64,000 bases of DNA from Tyzzerella sp. (GTDB lineage: Bacteria > Bacillota > Clostridia > Lachnospirales > Lachnospiraceae): the NCBI GenBank assembly GCA_017465565.1, contig JAFTWA010000016.1, forward strand, positions 1-64,000, read 5' to 3'. Of the stretch, positions 1 through 9,471 are shown in pieces. Below the pieces are notes generated by a model. It was not told the origin of the DNA and did no database searches. It saw nothing but the letters and a program-made list of their open reading frames with translations. The number at the start of each line of letters is the position of its first letter. The stretch's first letter is position 1. The translations under genes were made by a program, and so were the position numbers.

Positions 1-1497
1 TGGATATTCCAATTCAAATTCAATCTGTTTCGAAATATTTCTAGCCATTAGTACCATGTCTGCATCAGACACTTGTTCTGGAACTACCATGATACGAATC
101 TCTCTACCTGCTTGAATAGCAAAAGACTTATCGACACCTTTATATTGGTTAGCGATTTCTTCTAATTGTTTTAATCTGTTTGTGTATGTTTCTAATGTCT
201 CTCTTCTTGCACCTGGTCTAGCTGCAGAAATAGTATCTGCTGCTTGTACAATACATGCAATCAATGATGTTGGCTCTACGTCGCCGTGGTGAGACTCAAC
301 TGCATTAATAACAGTTGCTGACTCTTTATATTTTCTACAAAGATCAACACCAATTTGGATATGTGATCCTTCTACATCATGGTCGATTGATTTACCGATA
401 TCATGTAAAAGTCCTGCTCTCTTAGCCACTCTCACATCGAGTCCAATTTCACTAGCTAATAAGCCCGATAATTGTGCAACCTCGATTGAGTGTTTTAAAG
501 CATTCTGCCCATAGCTTGTTCTGAACTTCATTCTTCCCAGTAAACGAATCAGTTCTGGGTGAATTCCGTGAACGCCTACTTCTAATGCTGCTGCCTCTCC
601 TTCTTCACGAATCATTGTTTCGACATCTTTTTGTGCTTTCTCTACCATCTCTTCGATTCTTGCCGGATGGATTCTGCCATCTACAATCAATCTCTCAAGA
701 GCGATTCGGGCAACTTCTCTTCTAATTGGATCAAATCCAGATAAAACAACTGCTTCTGGTGTATCATCAATGATCAATTCTACACCTGTCATAGTTTCAA
801 GAGTACGGATATTACGTCCTTCTCTACCGATAATTCTACCCTTCATTTCATCGCTTGGAAGTTGTACAACCGAAATTGTAGTTTCCGCAACGTGGTCTGC
901 CGCACATTTTTGAATTGCTGTAACGACATACTCTTTTGCCTTTTTATTGGCTTCTTCTTTTGCCTGCGTTTCTAATTCTTTGATTAATTTCGCAGTGTCA
1001 TGTTTCACATCTTCTTCAACAGTTTTTAACAAATAATCCTTTGCTTGTTCGGAGGTTAATCCTGAGATTCTTTCCAGTTCCTGTACTCTTTGTTGACCTA
1101 ATGATTCAACTTCTGCTTCACGCTGCTTCATTTGCTCTTCTCTTGCTGCAAATTTTGCTTCACGCTGCTCAATCGCATCTGTTCTTTTATCTAAAGCTTC
1201 TTCCTTGGATAACACTCTTTTTTCGTAGCGTTGTAATTCGGCTCTTCTTTCTTTTGTTTCTTTTTCGAGCTCGTTTTTCGTCTTAATAGACTCTTCTTTT
1301 ACTTCCAAGAGCGCTTCTTTCTTTGTTGTCTCAGCTGCTTTGAGTGCGTCATCGATAATTTCTCTTGCTCTGCTTTCCGCACTTCCGATTTTGGAATCTG
1401 CGTCTTTTGTAAGCTTTGAAACAGTTGCGTAATGAGAAACTACGACACCTACAACAAGTGCAATTACCACAGCAATTATTGCGATAATTGGTTGCAC
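1..1497 (-). CDS. rny: Ribonuclease Y (3' end beyond window)
   Basis: This is the membrane-anchored endoribonuclease that starts mRNA decay in Firmicutes. The 499 residues visible show, in order, an N-terminal transmembrane anchor (about residues 2-22, [18 protein letters not shown]), a long charged coiled coil rich in Glu, Lys and Arg, a KH domain with [12 protein letters not shown], and an HD domain with LLHDIGK and a second metal-binding HHGD. The frame runs open off the left edge after FELEYP, so roughly the last 20 residues of a usual 520-residue protein are missing. I chose the GTG at 1497 because GGGAGGTG lies five bases upstream and the anchor starts directly after it. The gene follows recX in the same direction and has its own candidate promoter overlapping the recX stop. 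Confidence 0.95.
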   Translation of the reverse strand, partial: MQPIIAIIAVVIALVVGVVVSHYATVSKLTKDADSKIGSAESRAREIIDDALKAAETTKKEALLEVKEESIKTKNELEKETKERRAELQRYEKRVLSKEEALDKRTDAIEQREAKFAAREEQMKQREAEVESLGQQRVQELERISGLTSEQAKDYLLKTVEEDVKHDTAKLIKELETQAKEEANKKAKEYVVTAIQKCAADHVAETTISVVQLPSDEMKGRIIGREGRNIRTLETMTGVELIIDDTPEAVVLSGFDPIRREVARIALERLIVDGRIHPARIEEMVEKAQKDVETMIREEGEAAALEVGVHGIHPELIRLLGRMKFRTSYGQNALKHSIEVAQLSGLLASEIGLDVRVAKRAGLLHDIGKSIDHDVEGSHIQIGVDLCRKYKESATVINAVESHHGDVEPTSLIACIVQAADTISAARPGARRETLETYTNRLKQLEEIANQYKGVDKSFAIQAGREIRIMVVPEQVSDADMVLMARNISKQIEFELEYP

Positions 1498-1544
1498 AGG
1501 AGCACCTCCCTATTTAATTTTCATTGTACGTATACAACAAATAA

Positions 1545-1573
1545 ATTTTATACTGTTTTAACAATAATGTCAA
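1545..1573 (-). promoter_or_regulatory. Candidate rny promoter
   Basis: On the minus strand TTGACA (1568-1573) is followed after 17 bases by TAAAAT (1545-1550). TATAAA at 15 bases spacing is an alternative -10. It overlaps the recX stop codon and leaves a leader of about 45 bases before the rny GTG. No terminator is visible between recX and rny, so read-through from recA-recX is also possible. Confidence 0.6.
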
Positions 1574-2184
1574 GCATTCCACGAAGAAACTTGTATTACT
1601 TGACGAATATCTTCACTTCTAAAGCCTTTTCTCAATAAAAAGTCATACATTTTCTTTTTTTCGGCATCTGTGCTGTCTTCTGGAGAAAATCGTTTCTTTT
1701 CCACAAGCCTGCGAATCGCTTCCATCTCATCCATTTCTTCATAACAGCTATCCATGGCGCTTTCAATGTATTCTCTAGGTACACCTTTCTGACAAAGTGC
1801 CGCATATAATTCTTTCCTGCTCTTCGCATTCTGACGGTTTCTGATATAGCGCACAGCATAATTTTCATCTTCTACATAGCCAAAAGACTTCACGTATTGC
1901 AGAGCTTTATCAATAATATCTTCTGTATAAAGCCCCTGTCTGAGTTTCATTCGCAGTTGTTCTTCTGTACGGTCCATGGCATTTAAAAGATGCATGGCAC
2001 GAAGCTTTGCCCGCTTTAAAATCACTTCTGTTTGAATCGTATCTATTAGAGACTGTGACAATTCTTTTCCTTCTTGTATCTGATAACGGGACAGTTCGCC
2101 TTTGTACAACACAAAAGCGAACTGTTCATTTAAAAACACTTTAAACTTTGTCTTTGTCACACTCTCAATTCGGGTGACTATCAT
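1570..2184 (-). CDS. recX: Regulatory protein RecX
   Basis: RecX modulates RecA filaments, usually limiting their extension or activity. The 204-residue product has the family layout: a short N-terminal extension (MIVTRIESVTKTKFKVFL) and then three-helix tandem repeats with the typical GLYTEDIIDKALQYVKSFGYVEDENYA and KGVPREYIESAM patterns. It begins one base after the recA stop, with GAAGGAG inside the recA 3' end as its ribosome-binding site. The pair is therefore co-transcribed from the SOS promoter of recA, the usual arrangement that keeps RecA and its modulator in proportion. Confidence 0.93.
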   Translation of the reverse strand: MIVTRIESVTKTKFKVFLNEQFAFVLYKGELSRYQIQEGKELSQSLIDTIQTEVILKRAKLRAMHLLNAMDRTEEQLRMKLRQGLYTEDIIDKALQYVKSFGYVEDENYAVRYIRNRQNAKSRKELYAALCQKGVPREYIESAMDSCYEEMDEMEAIRRLVEKKRFSPEDSTDAEKKKMYDFLLRKGFRSEDIRQVIQVSSWNA

Positions 2185-2185
2185 C

Positions 2186-3202
2186 CTATTCTTCTCCTTC
2201 TACAGTCGAATTCAGATTGTAGTGTGCTCTTACCTTTGCTTCGATTTCGTCCATCACTTCTGGATGCTGAACCAGATAATTCTTCGCATTCTCGCGTCCC
2301 TGGCCAATCTTATCGCCATTATAAGCATACCAGGCACCGCTCTTATTCACCACATCAATTCCAGCAGCTAAATCAAGGATATCCCCTTCTCTTGAAATAC
2401 CTTTACCAAACATGATATCGAATTCCGCTTCTTTGAAAGGTGGGGCAATCTTATTCTTTACAATTTTGATGCGGGTACGGTTACCTACCATCTCTCCGTT
2501 CTGCTTTAAGGTCTCGATTCTTCTGACATCCATACGAACAGATGCATAGAACTTAAGTGCACGTCCACCTGTTGTGGTTTCCGGATTACCAAACATAACA
2601 CCAACCTTTTCACGCAATTGGTTGATAAATACAACAACACAGTTCGACTTGCTGATAACTGGTGTTAATTTACGAAGAGCCTGTGACATAAGGCGGGCTT
2701 GAAGACCAACATGTGGATCTCCCATATCCCCTTCAATCTCCTGCTTTGGCACAAGAGCCGCTACCGAGTCAATAACAATAATGTCCATTGCACCAGAGCG
2801 GACCATAGTCTCTGCAATCTCTAATGCCTGGTCACCGCTGTCTGGCTGTGAAATGTATAGTTCGTCGATGTCTACACCAATATTCTTCGCATATACAGGG
2901 TCTAAAGCGTGTTCCGCATCGATAAATCCTGCAATTCCGCCTCTCTTCTGTACCTCTGCAATCATATGTAATGTCACGGTTGTCTTACCACTTGATTCTG
3001 GTCCGTAAACTTCAATCACTCTTCCCTTTGGAACTCCGCCAAGTCCTAATGCGATGTCAAGACTTAATGAGCCTGTAGGTACTGTCTCAACAGAAACGGT
3101 TGCCCCGGCATCTCCCAGCTTCATGACTGTTCCTTTTCCGAAATCTTTCTCTAACTTAGAAATCGCTGCATCCAGCGCCCTTTTTTTATCTGCATTTACC
3201 AT
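2186..3202 (-). CDS. recA: Recombinase RecA
   Basis: RecA is the ATP-dependent strand-exchange protein and LexA co-protease of homologous recombination and the SOS response. Walker A GPESSGKT sits at residues 67-74. Walker B-like [10 protein letters not shown], the loop L1/L2 region with [20 protein letters not shown], and [21 protein letters not shown] are all present. I take the ATG at 3202 ([10 protein letters not shown], 338 residues) because GGGAGGAG lies about ten bases upstream. A TTG 24 bases further upstream would place the ribosome-binding site inside the coding region. A perfect LexA box and a strong promoter lie directly upstream, and recX follows. Confidence 0.98.
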   Translation of the reverse strand: MVNADKKRALDAAISKLEKDFGKGTVMKLGDAGATVSVETVPTGSLSLDIALGLGGVPKGRVIEVYGPESSGKTTVTLHMIAEVQKRGGIAGFIDAEHALDPVYAKNIGVDIDELYISQPDSGDQALEIAETMVRSGAMDIIVIDSVAALVPKQEIEGDMGDPHVGLQARLMSQALRKLTPVISKSNCVVVFINQLREKVGVMFGNPETTTGGRALKFYASVRMDVRRIETLKQNGEMVGNRTRIKIVKNKIAPPFKEAEFDIMFGKGISREGDILDLAAGIDVVNKSGAWYAYNGDKIGQGRENAKNYLVQHPEVMDEIEAKVRAHYNLNSTVEGEE

Positions 3203-3226
3203 ATTATAACGTTCTCCTCCCAACAA

Positions 3227-3240
3227 CGAACTTATGTTCG
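3227..3240 (-). promoter_or_regulatory. LexA (SOS) box of recA
   Basis: The sequence CGAACTTATGTTCG is a perfect match to the Gram-positive LexA operator CGAAC-N4-GTTCG. It lies between the recA promoter and its ribosome-binding site, so LexA bound here would block transcription until DNA damage. Confidence 0.92.
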
Positions 3241-3252
3241 TTTTCTATTAAC

Positions 3253-3281
3253 ATACTATTACACTTATTTCAAATTGTCAA
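3253..3281 (-). promoter_or_regulatory. recA promoter
   Basis: TTGACA (3276-3281) and TAGTAT (3253-3258) are separated by 17 bases on the minus strand. The LexA box starts 12 bases downstream of the -10. Confidence 0.8.
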
Positions 3282-3404
3282 CCATTTTTTCACATATAAA
3301 ACACCTTCTTTTTCATTTCATATAATCATGGAATTTAGTGACAGAAATGTCGCCCCTCAAGAATTGCGGTAAGTATTTTCAGAATCGTAATCAAAGCATA
3401 ACAT

Positions 3405-3437
3405 AAAAAGTGCCAGATGTAAATTCACATCTGGCAC
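3405..3437 (-). terminator. Terminator after the beta-helix gene
   Basis: Eleven-base-pair perfect stem (GTGCCAGATGT / ACATCTGGCAC, 3410-3437) followed on the minus strand by five Ts. It lies 12 bases past the stop of the gene ending at 3450. Confidence 0.9.
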
Positions 3438-3449
3438 CTTAAGAAAATC

Positions 3450-4115
3450 CTAATATTTCTCTACTACTTCGCCTCGTTTTTTGTAAATACTGTTTGCTGG
3501 AATAAATTCTCTTACCATAGAAAGTGGATAAATATTAGTATGTCTTCCTATAACAGTTCCCGGATTTAAGACACTTCCACATCCAACCTCTACTTCATCT
3601 CCAAGCATTGCTCCGAATTTCTTGAGACCTGTTTCAATTGGTCCCTCTGGAGTTTTCACAGTTGTAAGCGTTTTGTCTGATTTTACGTTTGAAGTAATGG
3701 AACCTGCTCCCATGTGGGCTTTATAACCAAGCACAGAATCTCCAACATAGTTGTAGTGTGGAACCTGAACTTTATTGAAGAGAATCACATTCTTTAATTC
3801 TGTAGAATTACCTACTACAGCTCCCTCTCCAACGATTGCGTTTCCACGAATAAATGCACAGTGTCTTACTTCTGCACCCTTTCCAATAATAGCTGGTCCG
3901 TTGATGTAAGCAGTCGGTGCAATCTTTGCAGTCTTTGCAATCCATACATTTTCACCAACTTTTTCATACTCATCCTCCGATAAAGTATTTCCAAGTTCTA
4001 AGATAAATGCGCTGATTTTTGGAAGGACTTCCCATGGGTATGTAACGCCCTCAAAAATGTCTTTTGCAATTGTTTCTTCCAGATTGTAAAGTTCTTTTAC
4101 GGTTAATTCTTTCAT
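3450..4115 (-). CDS. Left-handed beta-helix (LbH) transferase-like protein
   Basis: The 221-residue protein consists of a short helical N-terminus (about 1-60) and a left-handed parallel beta-helix. The helix shows hexapeptide repeats such as IAPTAY, INGPAIIGKGAEVRHCAFIRGNAIVGEGAVVGNSTE and AMLGDEVEVGCGSVLNPGTVIGRHTNIYPL. It resembles the C-terminal half of bifunctional GlmU and is often labelled a UDP-GlcNAc pyrophosphorylase. However, it lacks the N-terminal nucleotidyltransferase domain that would make UDP-GlcNAc, so that label is not supported. An acetyltransferase or sugar-nucleotide-related role is likely, substrate unknown. It is the last gene of a ppk1-topB-LbH run, 15 bases after topB, and is followed by a strong terminator. 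Confidence 0.75.
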   Translation of the reverse strand: MKELTVKELYNLEETIAKDIFEGVTYPWEVLPKISAFILELGNTLSEDEYEKVGENVWIAKTAKIAPTAYINGPAIIGKGAEVRHCAFIRGNAIVGEGAVVGNSTELKNVILFNKVQVPHYNYVGDSVLGYKAHMGAGSITSNVKSDKTLTTVKTPEGPIETGLKKFGAMLGDEVEVGCGSVLNPGTVIGRHTNIYPLSMVREFIPANSIYKKRGEVVEKY

Positions 4116-4130
4116 AATATTTTCCCTCTC

Positions 4131-6089
4131 TTATTTATAAAATTGTGCTGCCTTGTCGTAGCACTGTCTTAACTGATTTTGATTATTGAGCCCCATAACT
4201 CCACTCGTTCGGCTTGCGATAAAATGTTCCAGCTTCACCATATACTCATCCGACGTAATCTGGCCTTCTGCCACATAGGTGAGCCCTTTTTCCCAGCTTG
4301 CCGTGAGTTCCGGATTCAAAAGAGACTTGATAGAATTTTCCACCACATCAAATACCATTTCCCCGAGTAAGGCAGGCGTAATAATCTGTGTCTTTTTGTT
4401 CAGACTCAAATACTTGATATTAAATAGCTTTTTCAAAATCTCTGCGCGGGTAGCACTGGTTCCAATACCACTTCCCTTGATCTGGGCGCGAAGCTCTTCG
4501 TCCTCGATAAGCTGCCCCGCATTTTCCATTGCAAGAATCATAGAACCTGAATTATAGCGTTTTGGCGGTGAGGTTTCTCCCTCTTTCATACTTAATTCCT
4601 TCACCGGCAAAACAGAACCTTTTTTCACTTGTTTTAACAGTTCAAACAGCCTCTCATCTACACTATTTTCATTTCCAGTTCCGACTACCTTGAGATATCC
4701 TTCCTCTGTCAGCACTTTAAAGCTAGAGAAGAAAGATTCCTCTTTCATCTTTGTTGTAATATTAATCTTGTGATAAACGGCTGGCGGATAGAAAATGCTA
4801 AGAAATCTTCTTACAATCGTATCATACACCTGTTTTGCCGTTTGCGAAACACTATTTAATGCCGAAAGTCCCTGCCCAGTTGGAATGATGGCATAATGGT
4901 CTGTGATTTGCTTGTCATTTACATATCTGGTTTTCTCTAAACCCTTATGACTTCCAAACTGGAGAATATCCTGCAAATACGGTTTCGCCAAATCATATTT
5001 TGAAAGTCCATTTAAATTCTTTGAAATCTCCTTTGCCACCGCAGTTGACAGCACACGGGCGTCCGTTCTTGGATAGGTAACCAGCTTCTTTTCATACAAT
5101 TCCTGCACAATTCGAAGGGTTTCATCCGGACTGATTTTAAATCTCTTAGAGCACTCGTTTTGAAGCTCTGCAAGGTTATATAATAACGGCGGATTCTTCT
5201 TTTCCTGCTTCTTTTCGATTGCATCCACTGTACATTCTAACGGCCAGCGGTCACTTAAATAAGCAATCAGTTCCTCTGCTTTCTCTTTCTTCTTAAACCC
5301 ATTTTCTTTGTAAAGGTCGTAGCTTTCAAAATAACGGGAACCTTTTACGCTTTTCCATTCCCCTTCAAAGGACTGTTCCCCTAATTGAATCGTGCTGAGC
5401 ACACGGTAAAATGGCGTTTTCACGAAATCACGGATTTCCCTCTCTCTCCGCACAACCATGCCGAGCACGCATGTCATAACACGCCCCACAGACAGCACGG
5501 TATATTTTGTGTGCATGAAAGAAGAAATGCTGTTGCCGTATTTCAATGTCAGAAGTCTGGAAAAATTAATTCCCATGAGATAATCTTCCTTCGCACGCAA
5601 ATATGCGGATGCAGACAGATTGTCATATTCTTCCAAATCCTTTGCCTCCCTGATACCGCGAAGAATTTCTTCCTCGGTCTGGGAGTCAATCCACACACGT
5701 TTCCGTTTCTTTCCCTTGACTCCTGCCATCTGCTCTACGAGACGGTAGATATATTCGCCCTCACGCCCGGAGTCGGTACATACATAAATCGTATCCACAT
5801 CATTTCGGTTTAAAATGCCGCTGACAATTTTAAACTGTTTTTCCACGTTTGGAATCACTTCATACTTAAACTCTTTTGGCATAAATGGGAGCGTTTCCAG
5901 ACTCCATCTCTTGTATTTCTCATCGTATACCTCCGGATAGCTCATGGTCACAAGGTGACCCACGCACCATGTAACAATTGCATCGTCAGCTTCCAGATAT
6001 CCGTCTTTTCTGCTTGTATTCAATTTTAATGCCTTTGCGAATTCCTGCGCCACACTGGGCTTTTCCGCAATGTATACTGCTTTTCCCAT
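4131..6089 (-). CDS. topB: DNA topoisomerase III (type IA)
   Basis: A type IA topoisomerase that passes single strands to decatenate and relax DNA. The Toprim domain begins at residue 1 with VYIAEKPSVAQ (catalytic Glu9) and contains the acidic CTDSGREGE motif. The active-site tyrosine lies in LVTYPRTDARVLS near residue 338, and GIGTSATRAEILKKL is the family's fourth-domain signature. At 652 residues it ends shortly after the core and has no C-terminal zinc-ribbon repeats. It lies 10 bases downstream of ppk1 and 15 upstream of the LbH gene, suggesting one transcript. Confidence 0.93.
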   Translation of the reverse strand: MGKAVYIAEKPSVAQEFAKALKLNTSRKDGYLEADDAIVTWCVGHLVTMSYPEVYDEKYKRWSLETLPFMPKEFKYEVIPNVEKQFKIVSGILNRNDVDTIYVCTDSGREGEYIYRLVEQMAGVKGKKRKRVWIDSQTEEEILRGIREAKDLEEYDNLSASAYLRAKEDYLMGINFSRLLTLKYGNSISSFMHTKYTVLSVGRVMTCVLGMVVRREREIRDFVKTPFYRVLSTIQLGEQSFEGEWKSVKGSRYFESYDLYKENGFKKKEKAEELIAYLSDRWPLECTVDAIEKKQEKKNPPLLYNLAELQNECSKRFKISPDETLRIVQELYEKKLVTYPRTDARVLSTAVAKEISKNLNGLSKYDLAKPYLQDILQFGSHKGLEKTRYVNDKQITDHYAIIPTGQGLSALNSVSQTAKQVYDTIVRRFLSIFYPPAVYHKINITTKMKEESFFSSFKVLTEEGYLKVVGTGNENSVDERLFELLKQVKKGSVLPVKELSMKEGETSPPKRYNSGSMILAMENAGQLIEDEELRAQIKGSGIGTSATRAEILKKLFNIKYLSLNKKTQIITPALLGEMVFDVVENSIKSLLNPELTASWEKGLTYVAEGQITSDEYMVKLEHFIASRTSGVMGLNNQNQLRQCYDKAAQFYK

Positions 6090-6099
6090 AAAAATAAAT

Positions 6100-8184
6100 T
6101 TATCCTTTCAGTTTCCCCAAAATTTTCTGAAAGAAAGACTCTTTTGGCTTTATCATGGCTTCTTGCATAAAAATTTCCTGTGCAATCCGCTCTTCTCCCT
6201 GTTTTTCTTTTCGGACATAGCTTCCATCACTCAGCATGCGGCGGGCTTTCGTATTATCCGAAAGAAGTACATCCAGCATGTGATTCAAGTATTCCTTTAA
6301 ATCCTTATCGTAGATTGGACAAGCAACCTCCACACGCTTCTCTGTATTTCTGGTCATCATATCTGCTGACCCAATATAAATTTTCTGTTCTTCCCCTGTT
6401 CCAAAGCTGAAAATACGGGAATGCTCCAAATATCGCCCAACAATGCTTGTAACCTTCAGGTTCTCTGTTTTCTCCTCCACCTCTGGTAAAATACAGCAAA
6501 TACCCCGGACAATCATATCGATTTTCACACCTGCCTGAGATGCCTCTGCTATTTTATGAATAAAGTCAATATCTGTAACCGAATTCATTTTCATAATAAT
6601 GCGACCTTTGTCGCCTTTTTTCATTTCACGTTCAATCAGCTCCAGAATCGTCTTTTTAAAACTGGTTGGAGCGACAATCAGATGCTTATATTCTCCTTCC
6701 AGATTACCGATGGACATGTTCTTAAAGAAATTTGCCGCATCTTCACCGATTTCCTTATTTGCTGTCATAAACGAAATATCGGTGTATTGGGTAGCCGTCT
6801 TCTCGTTATAATTTCCCGTTCCAATCTGCGTGATATAATTAATTTCATTCCAGTTACGGTAAGTAATCTGGCAAATCTTTGAATGCACCTTATAGTTTTC
6901 AAATCCATAAATAATTCTGCATCCAGCCTCTTCCAGACGTTCAGACCAGTCAATGTTATTCTGCTCGTCAAATCTCGCACGCAGTTCAATCAGAACCGTT
7001 ACTTCCTTGCCATTTTCAGCTGCAGCACATAAATATTCTACCAATCTCGTTTTTCTTGCAAGACGGTAAATCGTAATCTTAATTGTAAGTACATTCGGGT
7101 CAACCGAAGCCTCTTTAATCAACTGCAAAAACGGTTCCATGCTTTCATATGGATAAGAGAGCAAAATATCTTTTCGCCGAATCTGACGCATAATACTTGT
7201 GTCCTGCACCATCCTTGATGGCTGCGGCGAAAAAGGAACCTCTACCAGCGATTTTTTCATAGATTCCGGCAATTTATTAATAATGGAGAAGATATAATCC
7301 AGCTTCATCGGCACCTTAGTTTTAAAAATCTGTTTCGGTATCAATTGCAGTTTATTACATAGAAGCTCTTCCATTTCCTTCGACAGGGTATTTGCAATTT
7401 CCAGGCGCACTGCTGCCATACGACGTCTCTTGTGAAGCGTCTCCCGCATATGAATGCGAAAGTCTTCATTAATATCAAAAGCTTCGTCATCCGGCGAAAT
7501 ATCTGCATTTCTTGTTACACAAATATAGTTTCGCTCTGTAATCTCATAATTTTCAAAAATGAGTTCCAGATATTCCATAATCACCTTCTCCATGCGGATA
7601 TAACGAATGTCATGGCCTGGAAGATATAAAATATCTGAAATATATTGCGGAACTGGAACGATTCCAATTCTATTTTTGTCATTGATTCTCAGATTCGCAA
7701 TGACATATAATTCCTTATTCTGCAGATGCGGAAATGGATGATTCGCATCCACAATCTGTGGTGACAGTACAGGGAGAACCTGTTCCTTAAAATATCTTTT
7801 CACATATTTCTTTTCCGATGCTTCCAGCTCTTTAAAAGACAAGCCACACACGCCGTATGGAGACAGCTGTTTTTTTATCATATTGTAAGTATAATCGCGC
7901 TCTTTGTATAATGGTGCAACTGCATCATAAATTGCACTAAGCTGCTCTTTCGGAGTCATGCCACAGCGGCAGTCTCCACTCGTATCTCCAAGCATAATCA
8001 TATCGTAAAGACTTCCGACACGAATCATGAAAAATTCATCCAGATTGCTCGTAAAAATTGCAACAAACTTCATTCTTTCAAGCAATGGTACTGTCAAATC
8101 CTGCGCTTCCTCCAACACACGCTGGTTGAAACGAAGCCACGACAATTCTCTATTCTGTGTATATCTGCCTGCCCCTTTACTCAC
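6100..8184 (-). CDS. ppk1: Polyphosphate kinase 1
   Basis: PPK1 reversibly transfers the gamma-phosphate of ATP to polyphosphate. The protein has the N-terminal helical domain (NRELSWLRFNQRVLEEA), the head domain, and two C-terminal phospholipase-D-like domains. The autophosphorylated histidine is in YKVHSKICQITYR, near residue 435 as in E. coli, and the second is in LEHSRIFSFG near 587. The frame extends to a GTG at 8193, but that codon is part of the AAAGAGGTG ribosome-binding site. The GTG at 8184 (MSKGAGRYTQ, 694 residues) has correct spacing and is preferred. The asd terminator lies in the short upstream gap, so expression probably starts there. Confidence 0.95.
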   Translation of the reverse strand: MSKGAGRYTQNRELSWLRFNQRVLEEAQDLTVPLLERMKFVAIFTSNLDEFFMIRVGSLYDMIMLGDTSGDCRCGMTPKEQLSAIYDAVAPLYKERDYTYNMIKKQLSPYGVCGLSFKELEASEKKYVKRYFKEQVLPVLSPQIVDANHPFPHLQNKELYVIANLRINDKNRIGIVPVPQYISDILYLPGHDIRYIRMEKVIMEYLELIFENYEITERNYICVTRNADISPDDEAFDINEDFRIHMRETLHKRRRMAAVRLEIANTLSKEMEELLCNKLQLIPKQIFKTKVPMKLDYIFSIINKLPESMKKSLVEVPFSPQPSRMVQDTSIMRQIRRKDILLSYPYESMEPFLQLIKEASVDPNVLTIKITIYRLARKTRLVEYLCAAAENGKEVTVLIELRARFDEQNNIDWSERLEEAGCRIIYGFENYKVHSKICQITYRNWNEINYITQIGTGNYNEKTATQYTDISFMTANKEIGEDAANFFKNMSIGNLEGEYKHLIVAPTSFKKTILELIEREMKKGDKGRIIMKMNSVTDIDFIHKIAEASQAGVKIDMIVRGICCILPEVEEKTENLKVTSIVGRYLEHSRIFSFGTGEEQKIYIGSADMMTRNTEKRVEVACPIYDKDLKEYLNHMLDVLLSDNTKARRMLSDGSYVRKEKQGEERIAQEIFMQEAMIKPKESFFQKILGKLKG

Positions 8185-8232
8185 TCGAATCACCTCTTTG
8201 CTATTTTATCACAAAACTTCTGTAAATAAAAG

Positions 8233-8262
8233 AAAAAGGAAAGCTGCTTTTTGAGCTTTCCT
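8233..8262 (-). terminator. asd terminator
   Basis: Nine-base-pair stem AGGAAAGCT/AGCTTTCCT (8237-8262) followed on the minus strand by TTTTTC, 12 bases past the asd stop. Confidence 0.88.
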
Positions 8263-8274
8263 CTTAATTATATA

Positions 8275-9360
8275 TTATTTCGCCTGAATGTATCCCTTAG
8301 CTGTTAAAGTTTCTGCACAAAGGATTGCTCCGCCAGCCGCACCGCGAACTGTGTTGTGTGATAATCCAACAAATTTGAAATCATATACACTGTCTTCCCT
8401 TAAACGTCCAACAGAGATACCCATTCCATTTTCGTAATCCACATCTAATTTTACTTGTGGACGGTTGTCTTCTTCTAAATATTGAATGAACTGTTTTGGA
8501 GCACTTGGAAGCTCTAATTCCTGTGGAAGTCCTTTGAAGTTCACAATTTTTTCGATTAATTGTTCTTTTGTTGGTTTCTTTGCAAATCTTACGAATACAG
8601 CTGCTGTATGTCCATTTAATACTGGAACACGGATACATTGTGTTGTAATAACAGGACCATCTGCTTTCACGATTTCACCGTCAACAACCTTACCCCAGAT
8701 ACGAAGAGGTTCTTGTTCACTCTTTTCTTCTTCGCCGCCAATGTATGGGATAATATTTTCTACCATTTCTGGCCAGTCTTTAAAGTTCTTACCTGCACCT
8801 GAAATTGCCTGATATGTAGTTGCTACCACTTCTACTGGTTCAAATTCTTTCCATGCTGTTAAAACTGGTGCATAGCTTTGGATGGAACAGTTCGGTTTTA
8901 CGGCAACAAAACCTTTTGTTGTTCCAAGACGTTTCTTTTGTGCTTCGATTACTTCGAAGTGTTCTGGGTTGATTTCTGGAACTACCATTGGTACGTCCTT
9001 TGTCCAGCGGTGTGCACTGTTGTTAGAAACAACTGGTGTCTCTGTCTTTGCATATGCATCTTCAATTGCTCTGATTTCTTCTTTTGTCATATCAACAGCA
9101 CTGAATACAAAGTCGACGCTTGCTGCAACCTTTTCCACTTCGTTTACGTTTGCAACGATAAGGTTCTTCACACCTTCTGGCATTGGCGTATCCATTTTCC
9201 AACGGCCGCCTACTGCTTCTTCGTATGTTTTTCCTGCACTTCTTGGGCTGGCTGCTACTGTTGTAACCTCATACCAAGGATGATTTTCTAACAACGCGAT
9301 AAAACGTTGTCCTACCATACCTGTTGCTCCAAGAATACCTACTTTTAATTTTTGATCCAT
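8275..9360 (-). CDS. asd: Aspartate-semialdehyde dehydrogenase
   Basis: Reduces L-aspartyl-4-phosphate to L-aspartate 4-semialdehyde with NADPH, feeding lysine/diaminopimelate, threonine and methionine synthesis. The N-terminal Rossmann motif is VGILGATGMVGQRF. The catalytic cysteine lies in VKPNCSIQSY near residue 157, and the active-site histidine is probably in the RVPVLNGHTAAVFV segment. At 361 residues, and with AASPRSAGKTYEEAVGGRW, it matches the archaeal/fungal-type subfamily rather than the E. coli type; that subfamily is common in Clostridia. It is monocistronic between its own promoter and a strong terminator. Confidence 0.94.
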   Translation of the reverse strand: MDQKLKVGILGATGMVGQRFIALLENHPWYEVTTVAASPRSAGKTYEEAVGGRWKMDTPMPEGVKNLIVANVNEVEKVAASVDFVFSAVDMTKEEIRAIEDAYAKTETPVVSNNSAHRWTKDVPMVVPEINPEHFEVIEAQKKRLGTTKGFVAVKPNCSIQSYAPVLTAWKEFEPVEVVATTYQAISGAGKNFKDWPEMVENIIPYIGGEEEKSEQEPLRIWGKVVDGEIVKADGPVITTQCIRVPVLNGHTAAVFVRFAKKPTKEQLIEKIVNFKGLPQELELPSAPKQFIQYLEEDNRPQVKLDVDYENGMGISVGRLREDSVYDFKFVGLSHNTVRGAAGGAILCAETLTAKGYIQAK

Positions 9361-9435
9361 AATCTATCTCCTCACTCTCATTTTGTTTTCTTTTGTTTTG
9401 TTCTTCTGTGACGGACATTTGTCTTTATTTGTAGA

Positions 9436-9464
9436 ATTCTATACGATTTCGTCTCATAATGCAA
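9436..9464 (-). promoter_or_regulatory. Candidate asd promoter
   Basis: TTGCAT (9459-9464) and TAGAAT (9436-9441) with a 17-base spacer on the minus strand, leaving a leader of about 70 bases. No terminator for argH is visible in the 111-base gap, so some read-through from argH is possible. Confidence 0.5.
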
Positions 9465-9471
9465 GCATTTT

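Noticed and set aside
3450..4115. Calling the beta-helix protein GlmU / UDP-GlcNAc pyrophosphorylase
   Set aside because: The nucleotidyltransferase domain is missing; only the hexapeptide-repeat part is present.
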